Positions 51,504 through 60,757 are shown, counted from the first letter of the stretch. The stretch: 64,000 nucleotides of DNA from Xanthomonas sp. NCPPB 1128 (GCF_001043115.1 NZ_LFME01000015.1:1-64000); one strand, 5' to 3'. Program-made: numbers and translations. The notes: a model not told the origin generated them from the letters alone.

Positions 51504-53051
51504 TCACACCACGATCGAGGCGATCCGCTCGACCCAACGCTTGGCGCCGGCGCCTTCGGCCGCGAACGTGGCCAGCAGGTCGAACACCGCATCGCTGAAG
51601 CCGCCGACATGCAGGATGTCGTCGCGCTCGACCGTCTGGCTGGTGGCCACCGGCTGCAGGTCGATGCAGACCATGCGCGCCTGCGGACACCGCGCCTTCA
51701 ACTCTGCCCAGGCCTGCATGGTCGCGGTCGCCCCGTTGCGGGTGTCGCGCCAACTCTCGTTGTCCGACACCAGCACCAGCAGGTCGACGGGCACACGCTG
51801 CGCATTCAACTGCAGCAGCGGCGCGCTGACGCTGGTCCCGCCACCGCACAAGGCGGCCAGTTGCTGCGCCTGGGCGATCACGTCCTGGCGCTGCCGCAAC
51901 CGCAGCGACCGCACTTCGGTGTCGAACGGCAACACCGTGGCGCGCGGATTGACCCGCTGCACGCAGGCCGCGATCAGCGCGGCGACATCCACGCAGCGCA
52001 CGCTGCTGCTGGCGCCGCGGCGGAAGCCGGTGACCGGTGCGGCCATCGACCCGGACACATCCACCGCAACCACTACCTCGCCGTCCAACCGCGGGACCTG
52101 CCGCGTCGCGATCTCCATCGCGTCGCGCAGCGCCTGCCCGATCTGCGGCGGCAACCTGCTGGCCGCGGTGCTGGCCACCAGCAACTGGTACGGAAACACC
52201 CGGGCGCGCTGGATCTGCGCCGGATCGCGCAAGCGTGCCGCGACCTGCGCCACCATCGCCTTGTCCTCGAACACCCCATGCCGCGCGAAGGTGTTGAGGT
52301 TCATGCGCAAGGTCTGCCACGACGCGTTCCGGGCCAGCGCCGCCCAATGCGCCGCGGTCAGCGGCAAGGCGGTGTAGTACTGGAACGGCAGCTCCGGCAA
52401 CACCTCCGACGGGGCGCGCTTGAACGCCTCGTACGCCTGCAGCATCGCCGGCAGCGCTTCCTCGCGGTACGGCTTGCCGACGACCCACGCGTACAGCGCC
52501 TCGCGCTCGGCGTCGGCCGGCTTCGGGTGGACCATGCGGATCACGTCGGCCAACGACGGCTGCTGGCCGATCGCCGCCTGCACGATGGTCTGCGCCGAGG
52601 CCTGCTGCAGCCACTGCCGCACCAGGCGCTTGGGCCGCGACCCCAGCGACTTGCGCCCGAGTTGCCCGCTGCGCACGATCTGCACGAAGTTGCGCAGCAA
52701 GCGGCCGTTGTCGATCACCCGCGGGAAGGCCCGTGCGAACAGGTCCGGATCGCGGGTGGTCAGCGTGGCCAACAACAAGGCCGGTATGTCCTTCATGTGC
52801 GCGACCTGACGTGCGTAGATCGCGGTCTGCGCGACGAAGCCCGGATCGACCTGCGCGCACAGCCCGAGCACCTGCTGCAGTTGCAGCTCGGCGCCGGCAT
52901 AGAAGGTGCCGTTCAAGCAGCCGGTGGCCGCGTACAGCGCCAGCGCCGCCTGCGGCGAACGCGCATAGGCGGCGCCGCCCGCGTCGTTGCGCACGGTCGC
53001 CGGCGGCAACAGCGCGCCACGCGAGGACGAGAACAGAGAGAGGTTGGCCAT
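51504..53051 (-). CDS. rsr: Rsr, Ro60 orthologue (TROVE domain and vWA domain)
   Basis: A 515-residue ring-shaped RNA-binding protein. Residues 1-320 form the helical-repeat TROVE ring (GTFYAGAELQLQQVLGLC, FVAQTAIYARQVAHMKDIPA), which binds Y RNAs outside and RNA ends in its hole. From about 325 is a von Willebrand A domain with a complete metal site: AVDVSGSM (Asp331, Ser333, Ser335), GGGTSVSAPL and VSDNESW. In Deinococcus and Salmonella Rsr works with Y RNA and PNPase in RNA decay. AAGGAG lies 6 nt before the start. A sigma-54 promoter lies upstream. Confidence 0.94.
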   Translation of the reverse strand: MANLSLFSSSRGALLPPATVRNDAGGAAYARSPQAALALYAATGCLNGTFYAGAELQLQQVLGLCAQVDPGFVAQTAIYARQVAHMKDIPALLLATLTTRDPDLFARAFPRVIDNGRLLRNFVQIVRSGQLGRKSLGSRPKRLVRQWLQQASAQTIVQAAIGQQPSLADVIRMVHPKPADAEREALYAWVVGKPYREEALPAMLQAYEAFKRAPSEVLPELPFQYYTALPLTAAHWAALARNASWQTLRMNLNTFARHGVFEDKAMVAQVAARLRDPAQIQRARVFPYQLLVASTAASRLPPQIGQALRDAMEIATRQVPRLDGEVVVAVDVSGSMAAPVTGFRRGASSSVRCVDVAALIAACVQRVNPRATVLPFDTEVRSLRLRQRQDVIAQAQQLAALCGGGTSVSAPLLQLNAQRVPVDLLVLVSDNESWRDTRNGATATMQAWAELKARCPQARMVCIDLQPVATSQTVERDDILHVGGFSDAVFDLLATFAAEGAGAKRWVERIASIVV

Positions 53052-53098
53052 GTCAGGCTCCTTGCGGGAACGGCCCGCGTTGGTGATGACCAGGTATC

Positions 53099-53113
53099 GC
53101 AATGGCCGTGCCA
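53099..53113 (-). promoter_or_regulatory. Sigma-54 promoter of the rsr-ncRNA-rtcBA operon
   Basis: On the minus strand TGGCACGGCCATTGC gives the -24 TGGCAC and -12 TTGC with the required five-base spacer. The start of transcription should be near 53087, about 36 nt before the rsr ATG. The divergent rtcR encodes the matching sigma-54 activator. Confidence 0.9.
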
Positions 53114-53124
53114 ACTTTTCCAAA

Positions 53125-53170
53125 AATCGATTAAGTCATTGATCTAAAATAATAAATATTTGATCAACAG
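53125..53170. promoter_or_regulatory. AT-rich putative RtcR upstream activating region
   Basis: An AT-rich island between rsr and rtcR, unlike all surrounding DNA. It has TTGATC at 53139-53144 and palindromic TTGATCAA at 53160-53167, about two turns apart and roughly 50-80 bp upstream of the predicted rsr start site, a usual place for activator sites. Confidence 0.4.
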
Positions 53171-53235
53171 CCAATCGATGCTTGTCCGATACCAGATATT
53201 TCTATACCTTAGGCGACGTTCTTATAAGGATGGAT

Positions 53236-54846
53236 ATGGACAGGCCACAGGTGGTGTTCGGCATGCTCGGCACTCAGCTGGATGCGGGCAGCGGTCCCGG
53301 GCGCTGGGAAAAGTGGCGCCCGACGGTGGCGCTGGGGATGCACGAGGATTTCCTGCTCAGCCGCCTGGAGCTGCTGACCGACCTGCGCCGCTACCAGAAG
53401 CTGGCGCAACTGGTGCGCGAGGACCTGGGCCAGGTCTCGCCGGACACGCAGGTGCGGCTGCACGACACCTACCTGGCCGATCCCTGGGACTTCGAGGGGG
53501 TCTACGCCACCCTGCACGACTTCTTCGCCGGCTATGCGTTCCGCCCGGACGAGGAGGACTACTACCTGCACATCACCACCGGCAGCCACGTCAGCCAGAT
53601 CTGCGGCTTCCTGCTGACCGAGAGCCGGCACTTCCCCGGGCGCCTGCTGCAGACGTCGCCGCCGCGCAAACAGGGCAGCGGCGAGGCCGGCGCCTACTCC
53701 GTGATCGACCTGGACCTGTCGCGCTACGACCGCATCGCACAGCGCTTCCAGCAGCAGCAACTGCAGGACCGCGCGTTGCTGAAGAGCGGCATCGCCACGC
53801 GCAATGCGGCGTTCAACCGCATGATCGAACAGATCGAGACCGTGGCCACGCGTTCCAGGGCGCCGATGCTGCTGATGGGCCCGACCGGCGCCGGCAAGAG
53901 CCAGCTGGCCAAGCGCGTGTTCGAACTGAAGAAACTCAAGCATCAGTTGCCGGGGCGTTTCGTCGAGGTCAATTGCGCCACCCTGCGCGGCGACGGCGCG
54001 ATGAGCGCACTGTTCGGGCACACCAAGGGCGCCTATACCGGCGCGGTCAGCGACCGCCCGGGGCTGCTGCGCTCGGCCCACCAGGGCCTGCTGTTCCTCG
54101 ACGAGATCGGCGAGCTCGGCCTGGACGAGCAGGCCATGCTGCTGCGGGCACTGGAAGAGAAGCGGTTCCTGCCGGTCGGCAGCGACCGCGAGGTGGAGAG
54201 CGAGTTCCAGCTGATCGCCGGTACCAATCGCGACCTGCACCAGCACGTGGCGCAAGGCCGCTTCCGCGAGGACCTGCTGGCGCGCCTGAACCTGTGGACC
54301 TACCACCTGCCCGGCGTGGCCGAACGCCGCGAGGACATCGAGCCGAACCTGGACTTCGAACTGGAGCGCTGGTCGCGCGAGCAGCACCAGCGGGTGACCT
54401 TCAATCGCGAGGCGCGCAGCCGCTACCTCGCCTTCGCCACCGGCGCGGAGGCGCGCTGGCACGGCAACTTCCGCGACCTCAGCGCCTCGGTGATGCGCCT
54501 GGCGACGCTGGCCAATGCCGGGCGCATCCAGCTCGAGTTGGTGGAAGAGGAAATCGAGCGCCTGCGTCGGCAGTGGCGCGACGGCACCCCGCCCTCCCCG
54601 CTGGACGCGCTGCTCGGTGAGGCGGCGGCGGCGCTGGACCGCTTCGACCGCGTGCAACTGGAGGACGTGGTCCGGGTCTGCGCCACCGCCAAGTCGCTGT
54701 CGCAGGCCGGGCGCGAACTGTTCGCGGTCTCGCGCACGCAGCGCGCCAGCACCAACGACGCCGACCGCCTGCGCAAGTACCTGGCGCGGTTCGGCCTGGA
54801 CTGGGAGCAGGTGCGCGAGGGTGGGCGCGCCGCATCGCAGGACTGA
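53236..54846 (+). CDS. rtcR: Sigma-54-dependent regulator RtcR
   Basis: A 536-residue activator of the RNA repair operon. The N-terminal CARF-like domain (about 1-180: VVFGMLGTQLDAG, WEKWRPTVAL, HITTGSHVSQICGFLL) is thought to sense an RNA-derived signal. The AAA+ domain has GPTGAGKSQLAKR, HTKGAYTGAVSDRPG (the sigma-54 contact loop, GAYTGA here) and LLFLDEIGELG. A C-terminal helix-turn-helix completes it. The second of two ATGs is chosen because AAGG is 6 nt before it and abuts the first. Confidence 0.94.
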   Translation: MDRPQVVFGMLGTQLDAGSGPGRWEKWRPTVALGMHEDFLLSRLELLTDLRRYQKLAQLVREDLGQVSPDTQVRLHDTYLADPWDFEGVYATLHDFFAGYAFRPDEEDYYLHITTGSHVSQICGFLLTESRHFPGRLLQTSPPRKQGSGEAGAYSVIDLDLSRYDRIAQRFQQQQLQDRALLKSGIATRNAAFNRMIEQIETVATRSRAPMLLMGPTGAGKSQLAKRVFELKKLKHQLPGRFVEVNCATLRGDGAMSALFGHTKGAYTGAVSDRPGLLRSAHQGLLFLDEIGELGLDEQAMLLRALEEKRFLPVGSDREVESEFQLIAGTNRDLHQHVAQGRFREDLLARLNLWTYHLPGVAERREDIEPNLDFELERWSREQHQRVTFNREARSRYLAFATGAEARWHGNFRDLSASVMRLATLANAGRIQLELVEEEIERLRRQWRDGTPPSPLDALLGEAAAALDRFDRVQLEDVVRVCATAKSLSQAGRELFAVSRTQRASTNDADRLRKYLARFGLDWEQVREGGRAASQD

Positions 54847-55316
54847 CCGAGGCCGCATGTCTGGCCCAGACAATCTGGCACACCGCCCTGCGACGACGGC
54901 AGGACCGGAACGGCGCCGCTGACGCGCAACGCCGCAGGCCGAAACCACCCTGCCCGCGGCGCAGCAGCGACAACGCCGGAGGCAAGCGCGGGCGACGGCC
55001 AGCCGCGTATCAGACGCCGCACGTGACCGGCATCCAGCGCACGGCGGCGCCGGCCTTGCCCAGCCCGGGAATCCGACGCACCGCCCACGCACTTCCAGCA
55101 TCTGCACCAACGCGCCGGAAACCCAAGCGCAGGCGGATGGCCGATCACGCAGCCTCTGCAGTGCAGCATTGCAATGCGCGTATGGTCGCCGCGATTTAAT
55201 TCATTGGTATGCCGCCGCGATGGCCGCCTATCCTCGCCCCAGCGCCGGCACCGCCGATCACATGACGGGAACGCCTGCCGCCGAAGACACCGCAACCGCG
55301 CAGAGGGACTCACACC
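54847..55316. other. Intergenic region with a 12-bp palindrome
   Basis: 470 bp without a supported gene. GCATTGCAATGC at 55166-55177 is a perfect palindrome about 140 bp before the sugar transporter start and could be a LacI/GalR-type operator. TTTAAT at 55195-55200 may be part of its promoter. Confidence 0.35.
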
Positions 55317-56618
55317 ATGGCAGGACCGATGGGGCCGACGGCTCCGCTCTCGCCTTCCGCGCCACGCGCCGGGCAGGCACCCTCCTATCGTGCCGCACTG
55401 TCGCTGCTGGCTTCGCTGTTCTTCATGTGGGGCTTCATCACCGTCATCAACAACACCTTGCTGCCGCATCTGCGCAGCGTGTTCGCGCTGAGCTACACCC
55501 AGGCCACGCTGATCGAGTCGGTCTGGTTCATCGCCTACTTCTTCGCCTCGCTGCCGGCGGCGAAGCTGATCGAGCGGATCGGCTACCAACGCGCGCTGGT
55601 GACCGGACTGGGCATCATGGCGCTCGGCGCGCTGGGCATGATCGCCGCCGCGCGCCTGGTCTCCTATGGCATCACCCTCGGCTCGCTGTTCGTGATCGCC
55701 AGCGGCATCACCCTGCTGCAGGTCGCGGCCAATCCGTACGTCGCAGTGATCGGCAGCACGGACACCGCCTCGGCGCGACTCAACCTGGTGCAGGCGTTCA
55801 ACTCGGTCGGCACCACCCTGGCGCCGCTGTTCGGCGGCTATCTGATCCTGGGCCGTTCGGCCTCCGGCACCGCCAAGGGCGATGCGCTACTGACCCAGGC
55901 CGAACGCCTGGCCGACGCGCAATCGGTGCAACTGCCCTATCTCATCGTCGCCGCCGTGCTGGTGGCACTGGCCGTGGTCGTCGCCCGCTTCACGCTGCCT
56001 GCGCTCGGCCAGGACACCCGGCGCGCCACGCACCAGCAACGCGCGCGCCATTCGCTGTGGCAGCATCGCAACCTGATGCTCGGCATCCCGGCCATCTTCA
56101 TCTACCTGATCGCCGAGATCGGCGTCTCCAACCTCTTCATCAACTTCGTGTCGCAGCCGCAGATCGGCAACCTCAGCCACGAACAGGCCTCGCATTACCT
56201 GTTCCTGCTGTGGGGCGGGATGATGGTCGGGCGCTTCGCCGGCAGCGCGCTGATGCGCCGCGTCGCACCGGAGACCGTGCTGGCGCTGTTCTCGATCGGC
56301 GCCTTCGCGGTGATGCTGTCGACGGTATTGAGCAGCGGCCATGTCGCGATGTGGTCGCTGATCGCGGTCGGCCTGTTCCATTCGATCATGTTCCCGACCA
56401 TCTTCACCCTCGGCATCAAGGGCCTGGGTCCGCTCACCGAGGAGGGGTCGGGCCTGCTGATCATGGCCATCGCCGGCGGCGCGCTGGTGGTGGTACAGGG
56501 GTGGCTCGCCGACCACGTCGGCCTGCAGCGCGCCTTCCTGCTCACCGCCGCCTGCGAACTGTATGTGCTGTTCTATGCCCTGTGGGGAGCGAAGACGCCG
56601 GCGCCGCGCGCACCATGA
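55317..56618 (+). CDS. FucP-type sugar MFS transporter
   Basis: A 433-residue twelve-helix sugar/proton symporter of the FucP/GluP group. The hallmark FFMWGFITVINNTLLPHL is in helix 1, followed by ESVWFIAYFFASLPAAKLIE, LQVAANPYVAVIG and NLVQAFNSVGTTLAPLFGG. Relatives carry fucose, glucose/galactose or N-acetylglucosamine. No catabolic genes adjoin it, so the sugar cannot be named. It is monocistronic, followed by family B repeats. Confidence 0.9.
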   Translation: MAGPMGPTAPLSPSAPRAGQAPSYRAALSLLASLFFMWGFITVINNTLLPHLRSVFALSYTQATLIESVWFIAYFFASLPAAKLIERIGYQRALVTGLGIMALGALGMIAAARLVSYGITLGSLFVIASGITLLQVAANPYVAVIGSTDTASARLNLVQAFNSVGTTLAPLFGGYLILGRSASGTAKGDALLTQAERLADAQSVQLPYLIVAAVLVALAVVVARFTLPALGQDTRRATHQQRARHSLWQHRNLMLGIPAIFIYLIAEIGVSNLFINFVSQPQIGNLSHEQASHYLFLLWGGMMVGRFAGSALMRRVAPETVLALFSIGAFAVMLSTVLSSGHVAMWSLIAVGLFHSIMFPTIFTLGIKGLGPLTEEGSGLLIMAIAGGALVVVQGWLADHVGLQRAFLLTAACELYVLFYALWGAKTPAPRAP

Positions 56619-56717
56619 TGCGGTGAGGACGACGCGGCCGGCTCCACGGATGCCCGAGAACGTGGGTTGATCGGCTTCGGCCAGACGGCCGGCATCGCTG
56701 CTCCACGTGTTCGCCGG

Positions 56718-56815
56718 ACCCTCACCCCAACCCCTCTCCCGGTGGGAGAGGGGCGTTGAGGCCCTTCTCCCACCGGGAGAAGGTGCCCCCGAAGGGGGCG
56801 GATGAGGGTACGGGC
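56718..56815. repeat. Interspersed repeat, family B copy 3
   Basis: CCCTCACCCCAACCCCTCTC, GGTGGGAGAGGGG, CCTTCTCCCACCGGGAGAAG and GGGGGCGGATGAGGGTACGG in a row form two adjacent hairpins. This is the most complete copy of family B and lies between the convergent sugar transporter and zur genes. Confidence 0.85.
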
Positions 56816-56870
56816 GAAGCCTGACAACACCTCGATCGCAGCACAGAGCGATCAAGCGAGGCGCAAAACC

Positions 56871-57392
56871 TCAGGTCGCGCGCGCCGCGCGAGGGGCGTC
56901 GCTCGCACCTGCGCACTTCGCGCACAGGCCATGCACTTCCAGCGTCTGCGCCTGCGGCTGGAAGCCCAGCGCCTTGGCGCGCTGCTCCAGTTGCGCGACC
57001 ACGTCGCGGTCCTCCAGTTCCACCGCGCTGTGGCAGCGGTCGCAGATCAGGAACGGCACCGAATGCTGCGCGCTGCTCGGGTGGTGGCAGGCGACGAAGG
57101 CGTTGACCGACTCGAGCTTGTGCACGAAGCCGTTGGCCATCAGGAAATCCAGCGCGCGGTACACCGTGGGCGGGGCGTCGGCGCCCACGCCCTTGCCCTC
57201 GCGCACCCATTCCAGCAGGTCGTAGGCCTTGACCGGGCGCCCGGCCTCGGCGATCAGCCGCAGCACGTTGGCGCGGATCGGCGTCAGGCGCAGACCGCGC
57301 TCGCGGCTCACCCGCTCCACCACCTTGACGAAGTCGGCAGCGTCGTGGACGTGGTGATGCGGCTCGGTGCAGGCGGTCTTCTTGCTGGACAT
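56871..57392 (-). CDS. zur: Zinc uptake regulator Zur (Fur family)
   Basis: A 173-residue Fur-family repressor. The winged helix contains GLRLTPIRANVLRLIAEAG and PTVYRALDFLMANG. HHPSSAQHSVPFLICDRC plus CAKC supply the metal sites, a pattern of Zur rather than Fur. The N-terminus is His-rich (EPHHHVHD). It lies 16 bp after gltX on the same strand and probably shares that transcript; GGGAGA precedes the ATG. Likely targets in this window are the znuD-like and merC-like genes at 27.5-30.1 kb. Confidence 0.9.
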   Translation of the reverse strand: MSSKKTACTEPHHHVHDAADFVKVVERVSRERGLRLTPIRANVLRLIAEAGRPVKAYDLLEWVREGKGVGADAPPTVYRALDFLMANGFVHKLESVNAFVACHHPSSAQHSVPFLICDRCHSAVELEDRDVVAQLEQRAKALGFQPQAQTLEVHGLCAKCAGASDAPRAARAT

Positions 57393-57408
57393 GGCGGTCT
57401 CCCGGGAA

Positions 57409-58815
57409 TCAGCTTCCCGCTGGGATCTTGATGAGCGCGGCGTCGATACGTTTCAAGGCCTCCTCGCGGCCGGCCAGGTAGACGGTCTGCGAGATGTCCG
57501 GGCTGACCTGGGTGCCGGTGATGGCCACGCGCAGCGGCTGCGCCACCTTGCCCATGCCGATCTCCAGGGCCGCAGCGGTGTCGTGCAGCGCGGCGGCGAC
57601 GCCCTCCAGGCTCCACTGCGGCAGCGCCGCCAGCAGTTCCCGGGCCTTGCCCAGCGCCAGCTCGGCGCCCGGCTTGAAATGCTTGGCCACCGCCGCCTCA
57701 TCGTAGCTGGTCAGCGGGCGATACCAGACCTCGGCCTTCTCGGCCATTTCCTTCAGGGTCTGCACACGCTCGCGCAGCGCCACCACCACCTCGGCCGCGG
57801 CCGGGCCGGCCGCCGGGTCGATGCCGAGCTTGCGCAACTGGAATTCCAGCTGCGGCGCGATCGTGGCCGGGTCGTCGCTCTTGAGGTAGTGCTGGTTGAC
57901 CCAGCCGAGCTTGGCCATGTCCAGGCGCGCGGCCTTGGAATTGACATCCTTGACGTCGAACAGGTCGACCAGCTCCTGGCGCCCGAACAACTCCTGGTCG
58001 CCGTGCGACCAGCCCAGCCGCGCCAGGTAGTTGATCAGCGCGTGCGGCAGGTAGCCGGCGTCCTTGTACTGCATCACGTCGGCCGCGCCGGTGCGCTTGG
58101 ACAGCTTGGCGCCCTGCTCGTCGAGGATCATCGGCATGTGCGCGAACTTCGGCACCGGCGCGCCCAGCGCCTGGTAGATGTTGATCTGCCGCGGGGTATT
58201 GTTGATGTGGTCGTCGCCGCGGATCACCTCGGTGATGCCCATGTCCCAGTCGTCCACCACCACCGCGAAGTTGTAGGTGGGGTAGCCGTCGGGACGGAAG
58301 ATCACCATGTCGTCCAGTTCGCTGTTGGCGATCTCAATGCGGCCCTTGATCAGGTCGTCGAACGCCACCACGCCCTCGGTCGGGTTCTTGAAGCGGATCA
58401 CCCGGTTCGGATCGTCGCGGTGCGGCAGGCTCAGTTCGCGCGCGGCGCCGTTGTAGCGCGGCTTTTCCTGCCGCGCCATCGCCGCCTCGCGCATCGCGTC
58501 CAGCTCCTCGCGGGTCTCGTAGGCGTAGTAGGCCTTGCCCTGCGCCAGCAACTGCTCGGCGACCTCGCGGTAGCGATCCAGGCGCCGGGTCTGGTAGATC
58601 GGGCCTTCGTCGTAGTCCAGGCCCAACCAGTCCATCGCCTCCAGGATCGCGTCGATCGCCGCCTGGGTGCTGCGCTCGCGGTCGGTATCCTCGATCCGCA
58701 GCACGAATTCGCCGCCGCGGTGGCGCGCCTCCAGCCAGCAGTACAGCGCAGTGCGCGCGCCGCCGATGTGCAGGTAACCGGTGGGACTGGGGGCGAAACG
58801 GGTGCGGCAGGCCAT
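57409..58815 (-). CDS. gltX: Glutamate-tRNA ligase
   Basis: A 468-residue class I aminoacyl-tRNA synthetase that charges tRNA-Glu. The signature HIGG (in [16 protein letters not shown]) and KLSKR (in [16 protein letters not shown]) are both intact, and the C-terminal anticodon-binding helical domains are of normal length. TAAAAT about 35 nt upstream may be the -10 element. It is followed closely by zur. Confidence 0.96.
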   Translation of the reverse strand: MACRTRFAPSPTGYLHIGGARTALYCWLEARHRGGEFVLRIEDTDRERSTQAAIDAILEAMDWLGLDYDEGPIYQTRRLDRYREVAEQLLAQGKAYYAYETREELDAMREAAMARQEKPRYNGAARELSLPHRDDPNRVIRFKNPTEGVVAFDDLIKGRIEIANSELDDMVIFRPDGYPTYNFAVVVDDWDMGITEVIRGDDHINNTPRQINIYQALGAPVPKFAHMPMILDEQGAKLSKRTGAADVMQYKDAGYLPHALINYLARLGWSHGDQELFGRQELVDLFDVKDVNSKAARLDMAKLGWVNQHYLKSDDPATIAPQLEFQLRKLGIDPAAGPAAAEVVVALRERVQTLKEMAEKAEVWYRPLTSYDEAAVAKHFKPGAELALGKARELLAALPQWSLEGVAAALHDTAAALEIGMGKVAQPLRVAITGTQVSPDISQTVYLAGREEALKRIDAALIKIPAGS

Positions 58816-58878
58816 GGAACGCTCGAAACGACGGGAATCGGGCGATTTTACCTTGCTGGGGCGGCGCCTGCCTGGCGC

Positions 58879-58910
58879 CGGGAGTGGGGATTGGGGATTC
58901 GGGATTGGGG
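58879..58910. repeat. G-rich interspersed repeat, family C copy 8
   Basis: GGGAGTGGGGATTGGGGATT and CGGGATTGGGG, five G-runs on the plus strand, lie in the short gap between gltX and the amidase gene. Confidence 0.75.
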
Positions 58911-58977
58911 CAAGCGGCGTATCGCAGAGAAAAAAGTCTTGGCAAGCCCGTCGCTGCCGATGACAGGTGCCTGCCCT

Positions 58978-59862
58978 CTACGCGAAGCCGCTCAGTTCCG
59001 CGCGTACCACGGCTGGTGCAAGCTGGCCGCGCCAGTCGCGGTCGTTGGCCACCTGTGCGTTGGCGCGGCTGGCCTCGAGCGCGGCGACATCCAGCTCGGC
59101 GATCGCCCAGACCTGCTCGCCGCGGGTCTGCGCGAGGATGCCGTCGGCGGGGAAGCCGGCGTCCATCGGCGCGTACAGCGTCGCCTCGCCGGTGTTCACG
59201 TCCAGCGCCGGGCTCCATTCGGCGACGCCGGCGGTCACCGACTGGGCCACGAAGATGCGGTTCTCCAACGCCCGCGCCAGACAGCCCACGCGCACGCGGG
59301 TGGCACCGGCCTCGGTGTCGGTGCAACTGGGCACCACCAGCAGGCGTGCGCCGGCCTCGTACTGGGCGCGGACCGGCAGCGGGAACTCGCTGTCGTAGCA
59401 GACCGCCACGCCGGCGCGCACGCCCTCGGCCTCGAACACCTTCAGCGCCTCGCCGCCGTCGATCAGGCCGGTGGCCTTTTCGAAGCCGGTCAGCTGCAGC
59501 TTGTCCTGCCAGCCGTGGCCGCCGTCCGGAGTGAACCAGTAGGCGCGATTGCGGTAGCGCCCCTGGCCCAGGTCGAGCAGGAAGCTGCCGGCGACCACGT
59601 GCAGGCGATGCCGCCGCGCCAGGTCGGCGAACAAGGTCATGTACGGTGCATGCAACGCCTGGATCGCGGCCAGCGAGGCCGGCAGCCGCGCCGACACGTC
59701 GGCGCCGAAGGTGGCGGCCAGTTCCAGCGACAGGTATTCGGGCAGCACCGCCAGCTGCGCGCCGGCGTGCGCGGCCTCGCCGAGCAGCATGGCCTGCTTG
59801 TCGGCGAAGGCGGCGAAATCGGCGGGCGCGCCGATCGGATACTTGGCGACGGCGATTTTCAT
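58978..59862 (-). CDS. Carbon-nitrogen hydrolase (nitrilase superfamily)
   Basis: A 294-residue amidase/nitrilase-fold enzyme. The catalytic triad is visible: Glu in VLPEYLSLELA, Lys in WQDKLQLTGFE and Cys in AGVAVCYDSEFP. Members hydrolyse amides or carbamoyl groups of small metabolites; the substrate is not evident. The start overlaps the stop of the upstream GNAT gene (ATGA), so the two are coupled and may act on one metabolite: one acylates it, the other removes an amide. Confidence 0.88.
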   Translation of the reverse strand: MKIAVAKYPIGAPADFAAFADKQAMLLGEAAHAGAQLAVLPEYLSLELAATFGADVSARLPASLAAIQALHAPYMTLFADLARRHRLHVVAGSFLLDLGQGRYRNRAYWFTPDGGHGWQDKLQLTGFEKATGLIDGGEALKVFEAEGVRAGVAVCYDSEFPLPVRAQYEAGARLLVVPSCTDTEAGATRVRVGCLARALENRIFVAQSVTAGVAEWSPALDVNTGEATLYAPMDAGFPADGILAQTRGEQVWAIAELDVAALEASRANAQVANDRDWRGQLAPAVVRAELSGFA

Positions 59863-60464
59863 GCGGCAGGCTCCAGCGCGCGGGTCCAGAAACCCAGGGT
59901 ATGCGGCGTTTCGCCGCGGCCGACCTCGTTCCAGGGCAGGTGCATGCGCAACGCCGGTTGCGGCTGGTAGCCGCGCTTGCGCCAGAACGCGTCGTTGCCG
60001 CGATAGTCCGGCGGCCGCCGCGGATCGTCGGGTGCCCGCTCCACCGAACAGAATGCGGTCAATTTGAAGCGACCGAGCGCGCGCGCATGCGCCTCGCGCT
60101 CGTCGAAGAAGGCGTGGCCGATGCTGCGACCGCGGTACTGCGGCAACAACACCGACTCGCCGAAATAGAACACCTCGGCCGGGTCGATCTCGCTGCCGGC
60201 GAAGGCCGCCGCGAACGCCTCGGCATCGTCCAGCAGCGGCAACCCGGTGGACGCGCCGACCACCTGCTCGCCGTCGCATGCCAGCACGAACACGCTGTCC
60301 GGCGAGGCGGCATAAGCGGCCAGGTAGTCGCGCTCGTAGCCCAGGTCGCCGTCGTAGAGGTACGGCCAGTCGCGGACCACCGCGATGCGCAGCTGCGCGA
60401 CCGCGTCCAGGAACGGCACGATCCCGGCGCCGCGCAGGCGCTGAATGGAGAGCGGAGAGTGCAT
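59859..60464 (-). CDS. GNAT family N-acetyltransferase
   Basis: A 201-residue GCN5-type acyltransferase. The acetyl-CoA loop is SVLLPQYRGRSIGHAFFDER (Q-x-x-G-x-G-like), preceded by a beta strand FYFGESV. The N-terminal part aligns with the usual fold. It lies directly upstream of the nitrilase-type gene with a 4-bp overlap. A -10-like hexamer sits six bases before the start with no Shine-Dalgarno. Confidence 0.82.
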   Translation of the reverse strand: MHSPLSIQRLRGAGIVPFLDAVAQLRIAVVRDWPYLYDGDLGYERDYLAAYAASPDSVFVLACDGEQVVGASTGLPLLDDAEAFAAAFAGSEIDPAEVFYFGESVLLPQYRGRSIGHAFFDEREAHARALGRFKLTAFCSVERAPDDPRRPPDYRGNDAFWRKRGYQPQPALRMHLPWNEVGRGETPHTLGFWTRALEPAA

Positions 60465-60470
60465 CCGTGC

Positions 60471-60476
60471 ACTCTA
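60471..60476 (-). promoter_or_regulatory. -10-like TAGAGT directly before the GNAT start
   Basis: Read on the minus strand, TAGAGT ends 6 nt before the ATG at 60464, the same leaderless geometry as five plus-strand genes in the window. Confidence 0.4.
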
Positions 60477-60497
60477 CCGCAAGCGTTTCCCTGGCGC

Positions 60498-60757
60498 TGC
60501 CTGCCTGGCGGTGCCCTCGCGTGCGCGTCCTTGCCGCTTCCCTGCGTGGGCGTCCTGCCCCTCCTGTGATGCACGCGCTTCCTCGCGCTGCCTGGCTCGC
60601 GATGCCCTTGCGCGCATCCTTGCCATGTCTTCCCTGCGTAGGCGTCCTGCCCGTCCTGTGATGCGAGCGTTTTCTACCGCTGCCTGCCTGCCGGGCGATG
60701 CGCTTGCGGATGCGTCCTTGCCGCCTCCCTGCGTGGGCGTCCTGCCCGTCCTGTGAA
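60498..60757. repeat. Tandem repeat, three units of about 92 bp
   Basis: Units start at 60498, 60589 and 60681. Each opens with TGCCTGSCTSSCG-like sequence and carries CCCTGCGTGGGCGTCCTGCC then CCTGTGATGC. The third is shorter and ends CCTGTGAAAGG. The array is upstream of the GNAT gene and ends near a GGTGGTGGC/GCCACCACC hairpin at 60759-60781. Apparent overlapping reading frames here are repeat artefacts. Confidence 0.85.

Noticed and set aside
60278-60756. Short plus-strand frames over the 92-bp tandem repeat
   Set aside because: Their periodic sequence comes from the repeat, and they overlap the supported GNAT gene or the noncoding gap.
60498-60757. CRISPR array
   Set aside because: Units are about 92 bp, there is no constant short repeat with unrelated spacers, and no cas genes are in the window.
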